The notes: generated by a model not told the origin, from the sequence alone. DNA of 64,000 nt from Pseudomonas viridiflava (GCF_900583165.1 NZ_UTKY01000076.1:62001-126000); one strand, 5' to 3'; shown: positions 41,193 to 49,992, counted from the first letter of the stretch. Program-made: numbers and translations.

Positions 41193-41780
41193 TCATTTTT
41201 TCATCGAGTCGATGAAGGACTGCGAGCTGGAGGCTGCTTTTTCGGCCTCCGATGTCTTGGCTTTGAGCGCGTTGAACTTGCTCGTAGCCTCTGATGGGGA
41301 TATCGGGTTTAGGCTTGCTGTTGACCTGAAGAAACCCAAGCTGGCGCCTACCCCTGCTTTATAGTAATTGCGGGAGTTGCCTTGAACTTCCTTTGCCCAG
41401 CCTTCCGCCAAAAGCGCCTTATCCAGTTTCTCTTTCTCCTCAAGATCAAAATCCAAGCGCACTTCTCGATAGGAAAGCTTTTCGGTAGGCGTATCTGACA
41501 GTTTCGGGCCGCTGCCTGATGGAGGCTTCACAGCGAAGTTATCTTTGCCATCGAAAAATATCGTGGCCTTGCTGGCCTTGGCGCCGTAGAGCGTGGTTGG
41601 GGCAGTGCGGATGCAACGGAAGTTGTCGTAACCATTCGTGCAGTCCGTAAAACCCAGCGACTTTCCTATTGTCGGCGTTCCCGGAACGGTTAGGCCCTCA
41701 ACTGTTGTTGGCTCAAGTCGATCACTCGCCACGGCGGTTCCGGCGATGGCGAAAAGAATGATAGCTCCCAGCTTTTTCAT
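41193..41780 (-). CDS. secreted protein of unknown function (moron in the tail operon)
   Basis: ATG 41780 gives 195 residues with a Sec signal peptide (MKKLGAIILFAIAGTAVA, cleavage after AVA). The mature part has two cysteines close together (FTDCTNGYDNFRCIRT), possibly a disulfide, an acidic helix (LDFDLEEKEKLDKALLAEGW) and a Ser/Ala-rich end. It is antisense to all tail genes, inserted between tape measure and the gpN-like gene, and is more AT-rich, all signs of a lysogenic conversion gene. No domain recognised. Confidence 0.75.
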   Translation of the reverse strand: MKKLGAIILFAIAGTAVASDRLEPTTVEGLTVPGTPTIGKSLGFTDCTNGYDNFRCIRTAPTTLYGAKASKATIFFDGKDNFAVKPPSGSGPKLSDTPTEKLSYREVRLDFDLEEKEKLDKALLAEGWAKEVQGNSRNYYKAGVGASLGFFRSTASLNPISPSEATSKFNALKAKTSEAEKAASSSQSFIDSMKK

Positions 41781-41911
41781 GATGCAGTCCCTACAGATCA
41801 CATTAAGTTAGGTTGGGATCATAAATCCATTTTGGGGATTTGTGTCTGCGGTTCAATTCACCATTAATGAATCCTTGGCATTCGCCCGTGATTTATCGCT
41901 GGAGTTACAGC

Positions 41912-43162
41912 ATGGCTTGGCGAGACAACTACCGCGCCGCGACTTTTCGCGGCGTGGCATTTTTTGTGGATACAGCGGATAGCAGTCACGGCCGGCGCCA
42001 GGCGGTACACGAAGCGGCCCAGCGTGATATTCCCTACACCGAAGACCTGGGCCGCAAGGCTCGGGAGTTCGGGATTACCGGCTACCTGCTGGGCAAGGAA
42101 TACGATGTTGCCCGTGAAGAGCTGATCAAAGCCTGCGAGCAAGCAGGCTCTGGTGTGTTGGTTCATCCGTACCGTGGCGAGTTGACGGTGGTTTGCCGTG
42201 GGCTTTCTGTCGGCGAATCGGCTGACGAGGGCGGCAAATGCACGGTATCCATGACGTTTCTCGAAGCTGGTGAGGCGTCCTATCCATCGGCCAAGGTCGA
42301 CAGTGTCAACGCGATCAGCGCCAAGGCCGGCGAAGTCAGTGAGGCCGGCAAAGAGAATTTCGTTTCCGACTTCCTGACAAAGGGGTACCCGTCGTTCGTA
42401 GCTGAGGCCGCGACTTCACAAATTAAAGGGCTAAGTGATTTCCTAAGCTCACCCGAGTTCATCGTTTCAAGTGACATCCAGGCCGTCTCCGATTACTACG
42501 GCAAGGTCAAAGGAATTGGGTCTGATGCGTTCAAGCTGATCCAAACGCCTTTCGAGTTCGCCGGCCAAGTAGTCGACGCTATCAGCAGCATCAGATCCGC
42601 ATTCGGTGGCGGCTCCTTTGGAATGCTGATGAGCCTCTACAACCAGTATTTCTCTGGCTCAAGTGACACGCCATCTTCGCGTACCCCAAGCCGGCAACAG
42701 GTTGTGAAAAACACCAATGCTGTATCAGCGCTGGTTCGGCAGACGGCAATTGCCGAGGCGGCTATCGCAGCGGTAGTCACGCAGACCACCGAAGCCGTAT
42801 CGAATGGCGGCAACAAAACCACCTCCGGGCCCACGCAATACGATAGCTACGAAGCCGCCATAGCGGTTCGGACGGAGCTATCCGACCGTCTCGACGAGGA
42901 GGGCGAGATGACCAGCAGCGATGTGGTGTACGTCGCTGTAACCGACCTCAGGACGGCAGTTGTGCAGGCGGTGCCGGATCCTGAGCAAGACCTACCCCGC
43001 TTGGCCGCGTTCGCACCCAGGCAGACACTGCCTTCGTTGGTGGTCGCCTACCAGCTGTACGGAGATGCCAGCAGAGCAGAAGACATAGTTCTGCGAAACG
43101 ATCCACGCCGTCCAGGCTTCCTGATTGGTGGCCAAAAGCTTGAGGTTCTCGCAAATGGATGA
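41912..43162 (+). CDS. Mu gpN-like DNA circulation/tail protein
   Basis: ATG 41912 gives 416 residues. The N-terminal DNA circulation-type domain is clear: WRDNYRAATFRGVAFFVDTA, then FGITGYLLGKEYDVAREELI and HPYRGELTVVCRGLSVGESA. In Mu-like phages this protein belongs to the baseplate hub region. It overlaps the next gene by eight bases. Confidence 0.87.
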   Translation: MAWRDNYRAATFRGVAFFVDTADSSHGRRQAVHEAAQRDIPYTEDLGRKAREFGITGYLLGKEYDVAREELIKACEQAGSGVLVHPYRGELTVVCRGLSVGESADEGGKCTVSMTFLEAGEASYPSAKVDSVNAISAKAGEVSEAGKENFVSDFLTKGYPSFVAEAATSQIKGLSDFLSSPEFIVSSDIQAVSDYYGKVKGIGSDAFKLIQTPFEFAGQVVDAISSIRSAFGGGSFGMLMSLYNQYFSGSSDTPSSRTPSRQQVVKNTNAVSALVRQTAIAEAAIAAVVTQTTEAVSNGGNKTTSGPTQYDSYEAAIAVRTELSDRLDEEGEMTSSDVVYVAVTDLRTAVVQAVPDPEQDLPRLAAFAPRQTLPSLVVAYQLYGDASRAEDIVLRNDPRRPGFLIGGQKLEVLANG

Positions 43163-44273
43163 TCTTGAGCTGCTGGTCAATGGCATGAATTACGCCGGAT
43201 GGACCCAAGTCGGTGTGACACGCGCGGTTGATGCTTCTTCCGGCGCCTTCACTGTCACTCTCACCGAGCGGTGGGAAGGGCAGGATGATCGAGGCGCTCA
43301 ACTCGAGCCCTGGCCAATTCTCCCTGGCGACAAGTGTGAGGTTCGTCTCGGCGGCATACCGATGGTGATCGGCTATGTCGACATCTTCAAACCATCGTTC
43401 GGCGCGAGCGACCACACGATCAACATTCAGGGCCGAGACCGCACGTCTGACCTGATCGACTGCAGCGCTGTGCACACCCCGGACGAGTGGAAAAACATCG
43501 ATCTATTGCGCTTCGCTCAGGCCCTGGCGAAGCCATTTGGTGTTGGCGTCTCGGCTGATGTCTCGGTAGGCGAGCCATTCTCCGTCTGCAAGTTGCAGCA
43601 GGGCGAAACCGCATTCGAAGCAATTGATCGCTACGCCAAGCAGAGGCGTCTTCTGCTGACACCCGACGGCGCTGGCGGGCTGTTAATCACGCGTGTCGGC
43701 ACTAAGCGCGCGTTAGTGGGCTTGGTCCAGGGGGAGAACATCCTTAGCGCCTCCGGCAGCATCGACCACAGTCAGCGCTTCCGCAATTACCTGGTTAAGG
43801 GCCAGTCGGCCTACACCCCCTTCAGCGACGGAGAAACAGAGGCGCACGTTGAGGGCGGGGCAAGTGACAGCGGTATCAAGCGATATCGACCGATGCTGGT
43901 TATAGCAGAGGCTGGTGGTTCGAACAGCAGCGCCCAAGAGCGCGCGGCGTGGGAGGCCAATAGCCGGCTGGGCAAGTCGGCCTCGGCATCCATTACCGTC
44001 CAGGGCTGGAGGCAAAGCCCGGGCGGCCCGCTATGGGAGCCGGGAATGCTGGTGCAGGTAAAGTCGTCCTGGTTGCGAATGGAGGGGCAGATGATTATTC
44101 GCCAGGCCACCTATGAGCGCGGCGAGGGCGGAACCACCACCAAGCTGGATATCGTCAGTCCGCAAGCATTCTCGCCTGAGCCGCCCGACTCCAAGAAAGG
44201 GAAAGCGGGCAAGAAGGGCGGCCGAAACATTTGGGCGGAAGCCATAGGGGAAGAGGACAAAAAGGATGGGTAA
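43155..44273 (+). CDS. Mu gpP-like baseplate hub protein
   Basis: From ATG 43155, 372 residues. It has the gp44/gpP layout: LELLVNGMNYAGWTQVGVTR at the start, GDKCEVRLGGIPMVIGYVDI, INIQGRDRTSDLIDCSA and the hub beta-domain. C-terminal lysine/glycine-rich tail (KKGKAGKKGG). It is part of the central spike/hub and overlaps the gpV-like gene. Confidence 0.88.
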   Translation: MDDLELLVNGMNYAGWTQVGVTRAVDASSGAFTVTLTERWEGQDDRGAQLEPWPILPGDKCEVRLGGIPMVIGYVDIFKPSFGASDHTINIQGRDRTSDLIDCSAVHTPDEWKNIDLLRFAQALAKPFGVGVSADVSVGEPFSVCKLQQGETAFEAIDRYAKQRRLLLTPDGAGGLLITRVGTKRALVGLVQGENILSASGSIDHSQRFRNYLVKGQSAYTPFSDGETEAHVEGGASDSGIKRYRPMLVIAEAGGSNSSAQERAAWEANSRLGKSASASITVQGWRQSPGGPLWEPGMLVQVKSSWLRMEGQMIIRQATYERGEGGTTTKLDIVSPQAFSPEPPDSKKGKAGKKGGRNIWAEAIGEEDKKDG

Positions 44274-44799
44274 CCCAATTCGCGACCTCGGAAACCGCGT
44301 GATGATGATGTTTGCGCGCGGCGTTGTTCGTAATGTTAACGACTCAAACGGCCGGCAGCAGTTGCAGGTTGAGTTGCTCAAAGGCGAGCTTCGAGACGAC
44401 ATGGAGCGCATGCAGAATTATGGCTATGCCAGTCACCCCAAGGGCGGAGACGTAGCGGTCGCTTTCATCGGCGGTAACCGAGAGCAGGGAATTGTTCTTG
44501 TCGTTGACGACCGCCGCTACCGGCTCAGCCTGAAAGCTGGGGAGGTCGCTATGTATGACGACCTGGGCAACAAGGTTGAGTTACTGCGAGAGATGGTGAA
44601 GGTAACTGCCGTACAGCATGCTGAGGTCGAAGCCCCGACTATCAAGCTCTCGGGAGAAATAGAGCTGATAGGTAATGTAAAAATCCAAGGAAATGTCGCC
44701 TCCACAGGCACGTTTACAAACAACGGTAAGAATATAGGCAGCACTCACCAGCACGACGGGGTGATGCCTGGCAACGCAAATACTGGAGCACCCGTCTGA
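44266..44799 (+). CDS. baseplate assembly protein V (spike, Mu gp45-like)
   Basis: The 177-residue protein matches the gp45 family: an OB-like N-terminal domain (VRNVNDSNGRQQLQVELLKG), MQNYGYASHPKGGDVAVAFI, and a C-terminal beta-helical tip ending with THQHDG, the metal-binding HxH-type tip motif. It should puncture the outer membrane. Confidence 0.9.
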   Translation: MGNPIRDLGNRVMMMFARGVVRNVNDSNGRQQLQVELLKGELRDDMERMQNYGYASHPKGGDVAVAFIGGNREQGIVLVVDDRRYRLSLKAGEVAMYDDLGNKVELLREMVKVTAVQHAEVEAPTIKLSGEIELIGNVKIQGNVASTGTFTNNGKNIGSTHQHDGVMPGNANTGAPV

Positions 44800-45266
44800 T
44801 GGCTGATGCCGCAATGGTAATGACCGAGTTCGGCGGGGATCTAGTGCTTTTCGGCTTCGATCTTGAGCGAGATGACGGGCTTGAGACGGCGGTCATCATC
44901 AGCCTGTTCACGGACCGTCGGGCGAGCGCCGAACAGATTCCGCCGGAGTACGAACAGGATGATCTCCGTGGTTACTGGGGCGACCTGACCAACGCGTCGG
45001 CAACTGACAAGACAGGGTCTTTGCTCTGGTTGCTGTCCCGCGAGAAGGAGATCCCGCAAACGCTGAGCCGAGCCGAGCAGTATTGCCGAGAAGCTCTGTC
45101 CTGGATGATTGATGATGTGGTGGCCACGAAGATCGAGGTCGCCGCGTCTTATTACTCGCGCGGCGTAATGCTTCTGGTAACCGATATCTACCGGCCTGAC
45201 GGCACTGTTGTCCGCTACCGGTATAACTTTGAATGGTCGGCCCAAGCCGGCAAGAGGGCTGCCTGA
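44799..45266 (+). CDS. Mu gp46-like baseplate wedge protein
   Basis: The 155-residue protein fits the GP46/gpW family: LETAVIISLFTDRRASAEQI, RGYWGDLTNASATDKTGSLL and EALSWMIDDVVATKIEVAAS. Its start and stop codons overlap both neighbours. It joins the hub to the wedge. Confidence 0.9.
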   Translation: MADAAMVMTEFGGDLVLFGFDLERDDGLETAVIISLFTDRRASAEQIPPEYEQDDLRGYWGDLTNASATDKTGSLLWLLSREKEIPQTLSRAEQYCREALSWMIDDVVATKIEVAASYYSRGVMLLVTDIYRPDGTVVRYRYNFEWSAQAGKRAA

Positions 45267-46324
45267 TGCCATTTGTTCGACCCACATTACCGGAACTCAT
45301 CGACCGGGTTACAACTGACATTAGCGGGCGCGTGACTGGCGTCCAAAGTGCGGTGTTGCGACGATCATTGCTCGGGATTCTGGCGAGGTCTGAAGCCGGT
45401 GCGGTGCACATGCTCTACGGATTTCTCGAGTGGGCGTCCCGGCAGGCGATCATAGACACCGCCGAGAAGGAGTACCTCGAGCGCTGGGCGGCAATCTGGA
45501 AAATCTTTCGCAAGGCCGCGGACTATTCAACAGGTGCAGCACTGCTGGCTGGCGCGGTTGGCTCGACACTGCCAGCCGGCACTATCCTGCAACGTCAAGA
45601 CGGCGTGCAGTATCGGGTGTTGGTTGACGCGGTGTTCACAAGTACTTCGCTGCAACCGACCATCGTTGCAGTTGAGGCAGGCGCGAGCGGAGACGCCCCG
45701 ACGGGCACCCCGCTGTTTCTGGTATCGCCAGTGGCAGGAGTGCAATCGACCGGCTCGGTGGCCACGGACATCGATGGCGGACTTGATGTTGAAACTGACC
45801 CGCAGTTACTCAACCGCCTGTTGAAGCGAATCCGCCAGCCCCCACACGGCGGGGCTGCGACGGATTACGAGCTATGGGCGTTAGAGGTGCCTGGAGTTAC
45901 TCGGGCGTGGGTATATCCGCTCCAGATGGGCGCGGGCACGGTTACTGTGCTCTTCGTATGCGATGGAGAGGCAGACATCATTCCTGGCGTTGCAAAGGTT
46001 GCAGAGGTTCAGGCGTACATCAGTGAGCGCGCCCCGGTAACCGCCGAAATATTTGTTGCGGCGCCGGTTCCAGATCCACTGGATCTTGCCATCAAGCTTT
46101 CTCCAAATACTGCCGCCGTCCAGGCTGCCGTGAGGGCCGAGGTTGCCGACCTGATCGTCCGCGACTCCAAGCCCGGAAGCCCGACATTGATCAGCCGCTT
46201 GCGCGAGGCCGTATCCATCGCCGCCGGCGAAGCCGACAACCAAATCACGCTCCCAACGGCAGATGTTGCTCATGCCACCGGGCATATGGCGGTTCCCGGC
46301 AACATAATCTTCTCCAGCTTTTAA
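45266..46324 (+). CDS. baseplate J-like protein (Mu gp47)
   Basis: The 352-residue protein is a clear baseplate J family member: FVRPTLPELIDRVTTDISGR, EYLERWAAIWKIFRKAADYS, the GxxGTP-like GDAPTGTPLFLVSPVAGVQS, and HGGAATDYELWALEVPGVTR. It starts on the TGA of the gp46 gene. Confidence 0.93.
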   Translation: MPFVRPTLPELIDRVTTDISGRVTGVQSAVLRRSLLGILARSEAGAVHMLYGFLEWASRQAIIDTAEKEYLERWAAIWKIFRKAADYSTGAALLAGAVGSTLPAGTILQRQDGVQYRVLVDAVFTSTSLQPTIVAVEAGASGDAPTGTPLFLVSPVAGVQSTGSVATDIDGGLDVETDPQLLNRLLKRIRQPPHGGAATDYELWALEVPGVTRAWVYPLQMGAGTVTVLFVCDGEADIIPGVAKVAEVQAYISERAPVTAEIFVAAPVPDPLDLAIKLSPNTAAVQAAVRAEVADLIVRDSKPGSPTLISRLREAVSIAAGEADNQITLPTADVAHATGHMAVPGNIIFSSF

Positions 46325-46333
46325 GGAGGCGTA

Positions 46334-46924
46334 ATGCCGACAGCTGCCGACTACCTGGAGCAGCTGAAAACGCTGCTTCCTCCTGGCCAGGCCTTCCCTC
46401 GTGAAGCTGGCACCACGCTGCACAGTCTGCTTGATGGCATGTCTCTTGAGCTGGCACGGGTAGACGCTCGTGGCGAAGCCCTTCCGCTTGAGGCGATCCC
46501 GTCCAGCTCCAGCGAGCTGCTGGCGGATTGGGAGCGGGTCGCAGGCCTGCCAGACAAATGCTCTGGCGTGCTGGAGGAAACGCTGCAAGGCCGCAAGAAC
46601 GTCCTGATTGCCAAGCTCTCGAGCACGGGCGGACAGTCAGCGCCGTATTTCATCGAATTGGCCGCTTCTCTTGGGTACGTGGTGACCATTGAGCAATTTC
46701 GCCCGTTTCGGGTCGGGCTATCCAGCGCCGGTGACTCGCTCACTAATGGTGACTGGGTATTTACCTGGCGGGTCAGGGCGCCCGCCGTGTCCGTTACAAG
46801 TTTTCGCGTTGGGCAGTCTGCCGTTGGGGAGCGCTTGCGAACCTGGGGCAACGACACGCTCGAATGCAAAATCAATCAACTGAAGCCCGCGCATACGATC
46901 GCGCTCTTCGCCTATGGAGATTAA
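46334..46924 (+). CDS. DUF2313/YmfQ-type tail protein (Mu gp48)
   Basis: The 196-residue protein matches the DUF2313 family: DYLEQLKTLLPPGQAFPREA, LLADWERVAGLPDKC and FIELAASLGYVVTIEQFRPF. It lies between baseplate J and the tail fibre, as in Mu. AAGGAGG precedes the ATG. Confidence 0.9.
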   Translation: MPTAADYLEQLKTLLPPGQAFPREAGTTLHSLLDGMSLELARVDARGEALPLEAIPSSSSELLADWERVAGLPDKCSGVLEETLQGRKNVLIAKLSSTGGQSAPYFIELAASLGYVVTIEQFRPFRVGLSSAGDSLTNGDWVFTWRVRAPAVSVTSFRVGQSAVGERLRTWGNDTLECKINQLKPAHTIALFAYGD

Positions 46925-46927
46925 CGA

Positions 46928-47689
46928 ATGCACAGAATTGATGGCTCAGGGGCGACGGCCAATAACCGATTTACGGACGGCGATCCGGTTGCTGGCATCC
47001 CAGCAACCATGGTCACTGATGACTTCATGAACGATGTTCAAGAAGAAATCATGAGTGTTCTAACTGATCGTGGAATTGCGCCAGTAAAAGGCACGCAAAA
47101 TCAACTACTAACAGCTATCAAAGCACTGGTCGCGAATCTAGCGCAGGCAACTGAATCTGTGCGAGGGTCCGCTAAAGTCGCTACTCAGTCTCAAACAAAT
47201 AGCGGTGCTGACGACACCACTTTTATCACCCCCAAGAAATTCTCAGCGGGCCTCGCTGCATTGATCGTTCAAGCCACTGAACTGATTTCTGGTATTTCGA
47301 AAATTGCTACCCAGACACAGGTCAACACTGGCACCGATGACGCCACGATTGTGACGCCGAAGAAAATTCGATATGGCTTCGCGATGTCTTTTGGCGTGAA
47401 TGGATATGTCACTTTCCCAACGTGGCTCGGTGGACTGGTTTTTCAATATGGGTTTGCGGCGGCATCAGCCGCTTCGAGCGGTACCGTCACTTACCCAATT
47501 TCGTTTCCGACTGCCGCTCGTGGCGGATTTTTGCAAAACCAATACACCACCGCTGACAGCAACACCTTCATGGTTCGGCAAGCGACGCTGCTTACTAATG
47601 CGTTCTCAGAATCGAACCTGGGCTTTAACTGGAACACAACAAACACGACAAGAACGCTTTCTTTCAACTGGTTCGCATGGGGTAACTAA
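46928..47689 (+). CDS. tail fibre protein
   Basis: The 253-residue protein has a conserved N-terminal baseplate-attachment part (DGSGATANNRFTDGDPVAGI). Two internal repeats follow, about 85-103 and 124-142, each reading ATQxQxNxGxDDxTxxTPKK, then a receptor-binding end rich in F, N, T and S (residues 160-253; ending SFNWFAWGN). It recognises the host surface. The gene is more AT-rich than the baseplate genes. The following gene overlaps its stop by one base. Confidence 0.88.
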   Translation: MHRIDGSGATANNRFTDGDPVAGIPATMVTDDFMNDVQEEIMSVLTDRGIAPVKGTQNQLLTAIKALVANLAQATESVRGSAKVATQSQTNSGADDTTFITPKKFSAGLAALIVQATELISGISKIATQTQVNTGTDDATIVTPKKIRYGFAMSFGVNGYVTFPTWLGGLVFQYGFAAASAASSGTVTYPISFPTAARGGFLQNQYTTADSNTFMVRQATLLTNAFSESNLGFNWNTTNTTRTLSFNWFAWGN

Positions 47690-48210
47690 TGAGCAAGAAA
47701 TTTGCAGTTTTCAGTGAAAATATGACCTTGCTGACGATGATGATTGAGGGGGTTCATGTGATTCCCGAAGATGCAGTTTTAATAACTGATGTACTGCATA
47801 AGAAAATCATCAATGAGACTGACGGAGTCTGGACATTGCTGCCAGATGGCTCTATTTCAAAGGAGCCGTTGCCATCTGTTGCGTCGGATTATCCTGCATT
47901 GATTGCCAGCACCCGTTACAACCATGAAGTAGCGGGAATCGTTGTGGAAGGTGTGCAGATTGATACTGACCGGGCGAGCCAGTCGCTAATCACGGGTGCG
48001 GCGCTTTCTGCAATATTGGACGACAAATACGTTTGCACTTGGAAGGCCTCGACCGGGGCGGTGCAGTTAAATGCTGCACAGCTCATCAGTGTCGCCACGG
48101 CTGTTCGCACTCATGTGCAGGCCTGTTTTGATCGCGAGTGTGAACTGCTCGCTGCCGTGGCCGATAACACGTACGTGGATGCAATGCTCGCCGATGGGTG
48201 GCCAGTATGA
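47689..48210 (+). CDS. DUF4376-type tail fibre assembly protein
   Basis: The 173-residue protein follows the fibre gene. Its C-terminal half (ASTRYNHEVAGIVVEGVQID, ITGAALSAILDDKYVCTWKA, then VQLNAAQLISVATAVRTHVQ) matches DUF4376, common in fibre assembly chaperones. It probably helps fold or attach the fibre. Confidence 0.85.
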   Translation: MSKKFAVFSENMTLLTMMIEGVHVIPEDAVLITDVLHKKIINETDGVWTLLPDGSISKEPLPSVASDYPALIASTRYNHEVAGIVVEGVQIDTDRASQSLITGAALSAILDDKYVCTWKASTGAVQLNAAQLISVATAVRTHVQACFDRECELLAAVADNTYVDAMLADGWPV

Positions 48211-48578
48211 GCAAGTTCGCGACCACTCTAAAGACGGAGCAGGTTGGAAAGTGGGGCCACACCCTATTAGCTGACTTGGTGTTGATCGATGATATTGAAG
48301 GGACGATAACCGTGCCAGCTGGATTTCAAACGGACTTTGCCAGTATTGCGGTACTGCATAACGTTTTTCTGTTCGTATTCTTCGCTCTGGTAGCTGGCTA
48401 CGGTAACTACTCGGCAACAGTGCATGACCAGCTCTACACTCAGGCCAAGATGTCACGCAAAGCCTGCGACAAGGTCCTATATCGCGCACTCCGCGCAGAA
48501 GGTGTGGCCAGGTGGCGCGCATGGCTATTTTATGCCGGCGTGCGTCTGGCGGGCTCTCGCCATTTTGGTCGCGAGTAA
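48207..48578 (+). CDS. DUF1353 phage protein
   Basis: From ATG 48207 the product has 123 residues. The DUF1353 pattern is visible: ITVPAGFQTDFASI, then YSATVHDQLYTQ with the His-Asp pair, and DKVLYRALRAEGVARWRAWL. The family has a possible hydrolase-like or structural role; one hydrophobic stretch (VFLFVFFALVAGYG) could insert into membrane. It overlaps the previous gene. Confidence 0.8.
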   Translation: MSKFATTLKTEQVGKWGHTLLADLVLIDDIEGTITVPAGFQTDFASIAVLHNVFLFVFFALVAGYGNYSATVHDQLYTQAKMSRKACDKVLYRALRAEGVARWRAWLFYAGVRLAGSRHFGRE

Positions 48579-48624
48579 TTCCGATCACGAACCAGCAACT
48601 GCTACGGATTCATTGAGCGCCGAC

Positions 48625-48648
48625 ACCCGCCATTGAGCGGGTTTTTTT
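48625..48648 (+). terminator. hairpin with T-tract before the endolysin gene
   Basis: ACCCGC and GCGGGT pair around CATTGA, followed by a run of T residues. It lies between the tail genes and the endolysin, so the latter may need readthrough or its own promoter. Confidence 0.75.
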
Positions 48649-48664
48649 CGCCTGGAGGAAACCT

Positions 48665-49090
48665 ATGACCGCTACAGAAAAAGACCGCGATGTTTTGGCG
48701 CGGACGTTGTACGGCGAAGCCCGCGGTGAAGGCATTGACGGCCAGATCGCCGTAGGCTGGACCATCCGCAACCGCGTGTTCGACGGCAAGGCCAAGTCCT
48801 GGTGGGGGGAGGGATATGCCGGTGTCTGCCTGAAGCCGTGGCAGTTCAGCTGCTGGAACAAGAACGACCCGAACTACGCCTACCTGAGTGGCGCAAAGCC
48901 GATCCCGGCTGCACAGTTCGCCCAGGCGCAGAAGGCGGCCGACCAGGTTATGTCCGGCTCGGTACCGGACCCTACCGGCGGCGCTACCCACTATTACGCG
49001 ACCACAATGCCAAAGGCGCCTGCCTGGGCGGCCAAGGCAAAGCAAACGCTGCGCCTGGGGCATCACATCTTCTTTAAGGACGTTCCGTAA
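48665..49090 (+). CDS. endolysin, SleB-type cell wall hydrolase
   Basis: The 141-residue protein matches the cell wall hydrolase SleB family: RDVLARTLYGEARGEGIDGQ with the catalytic Glu, AVGWTIRNRV, and PDPTGGATHYYATT. It cuts peptidoglycan to release progeny. GGAGGAAA precedes the ATG. It lies about 20 kb from the holin and spanins, an uncommon split of lysis functions. Confidence 0.88.
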   Translation: MTATEKDRDVLARTLYGEARGEGIDGQIAVGWTIRNRVFDGKAKSWWGEGYAGVCLKPWQFSCWNKNDPNYAYLSGAKPIPAAQFAQAQKAADQVMSGSVPDPTGGATHYYATTMPKAPAWAAKAKQTLRLGHHIFFKDVP

Positions 49091-49137
49091 CGGCAGATGG
49101 GCTATCCTTTTATTTCTATGAATAGAAGGGTGTTGGC

Positions 49138-49365
49138 ATGGATGGTATTACCCTCAGCCCGAAGATCGAGCGAGAGGCGGGTAAGCTGCTGGCGCAGATC
49201 GCTCGGGCCGACTCAATGACCGTCGCAGCGAAGGCGGGCGCCCGGGCCGAAGGCTTTGTCCTTGGGCTTGAGTCAGCTCGTGCACTGACAGACGAAACCA
49301 TTGACCAGCTCTACGTCATCTTCGACTCGGCAACAGAAAGTCGTCTCAAGGAGTTGGCGACGTAA
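49138..49365 (+). CDS. small hypothetical protein (75 aa)
   Basis: A helical protein (ITLSPKIEREAGKLLAQIAR and LTDETIDQLYVIFDSATESR). Convergent with and directly abutting the leftward gene at 49366. No family recognised; probably a late or accessory phage gene. Confidence 0.6.
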   Translation: MDGITLSPKIEREAGKLLAQIARADSMTVAAKAGARAEGFVLGLESARALTDETIDQLYVIFDSATESRLKELAT

Positions 49366-49722
49366 CTACTGGGGCGCATGTTCCCTTAGATCGCGAACCA
49401 CCAGCAGTAACCGCTGATTCTCCCTAAACAGGTGGTCGCGCTGTTGCTCCACCAGCTTCATGCCCAGCACGCCGGGCTCAGTGCATGCCCGCTTGAATTC
49501 CTCGAGCTCAGCCGCAGCGGCCCTGGCGGCGTTATCTGCTTGAGCCTTGCCAGTGATCAGTAAGTCATTCATGTGCACCAGGCCTGCGATGTTCCTTCTG
49601 GCCTTCGTCAGTTGAGCTTGCGCCTGCGTGAGTTCGTCCTCCAACAGGGCGCATTGGTGTTTGTACATTTCCAGAGGCGTAGGGCAGCCGAGCCACGCCG
49701 AGGTGTCTTCGTCGATGTTCAT
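49366..49722 (-). CDS. SOS-box-associated coiled-coil protein (118 aa)
   Basis: The 118-residue product begins MNIDEDTSAWLGCPTPLEMY, then has a long coiled coil (LLEDELTQAQAQLTKARRNI onward). A LexA box lies 18 bp upstream of this ATG; an alternative ATG at 49737 would sit only 3 bp from the box, so 49722 is favoured. The gene is leftward at the right end of the prophage, opposite to the late genes. LexA control would make it damage-inducible independently of CI. Function unknown. Confidence 0.6.
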   Translation of the reverse strand: MNIDEDTSAWLGCPTPLEMYKHQCALLEDELTQAQAQLTKARRNIAGLVHMNDLLITGKAQADNAARAAAAELEEFKRACTEPGVLGMKLVEQQRDHLFRENQRLLLVVRDLREHAPQ

Positions 49723-49740
49723 GGTGGGGCAACTCATATA

Positions 49741-49756
49741 CTGTATGCGTGTACAG
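49741..49756. promoter_or_regulatory. LexA (SOS) box CTGTATGCGTGTACAG
   Basis: A 16-bp CTGT-N8-ACAG site just upstream of the leftward coiled-coil gene. It matches the SOS consensus at the outer bases and has the same CTGTAT...TACAG frame as the box at 18979. The rest of the 49757-49992 gap shows no clear gene. Confidence 0.7.
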
Positions 49757-49992
49757 TAATCGAGGTGTGTCAGATTTGGGAGTGGTGTTCGTCGGCAGGA
49801 CGCCGGAGAGGGAGACCACTGTAGGAATATACAACGCTAAGTTGTTGATTCTTATAGCGTGTAATTCTGGATTTAGCAGTGGCTGAAATGAGCATGTATT
49901 CGTTTTATATCAACAGCTTACAACGGTTCCGTGGTCACCTTGACATAGTGGTTCTCAAACGGTCTTCACCCAGCTGATACCGTGTGACCGAG

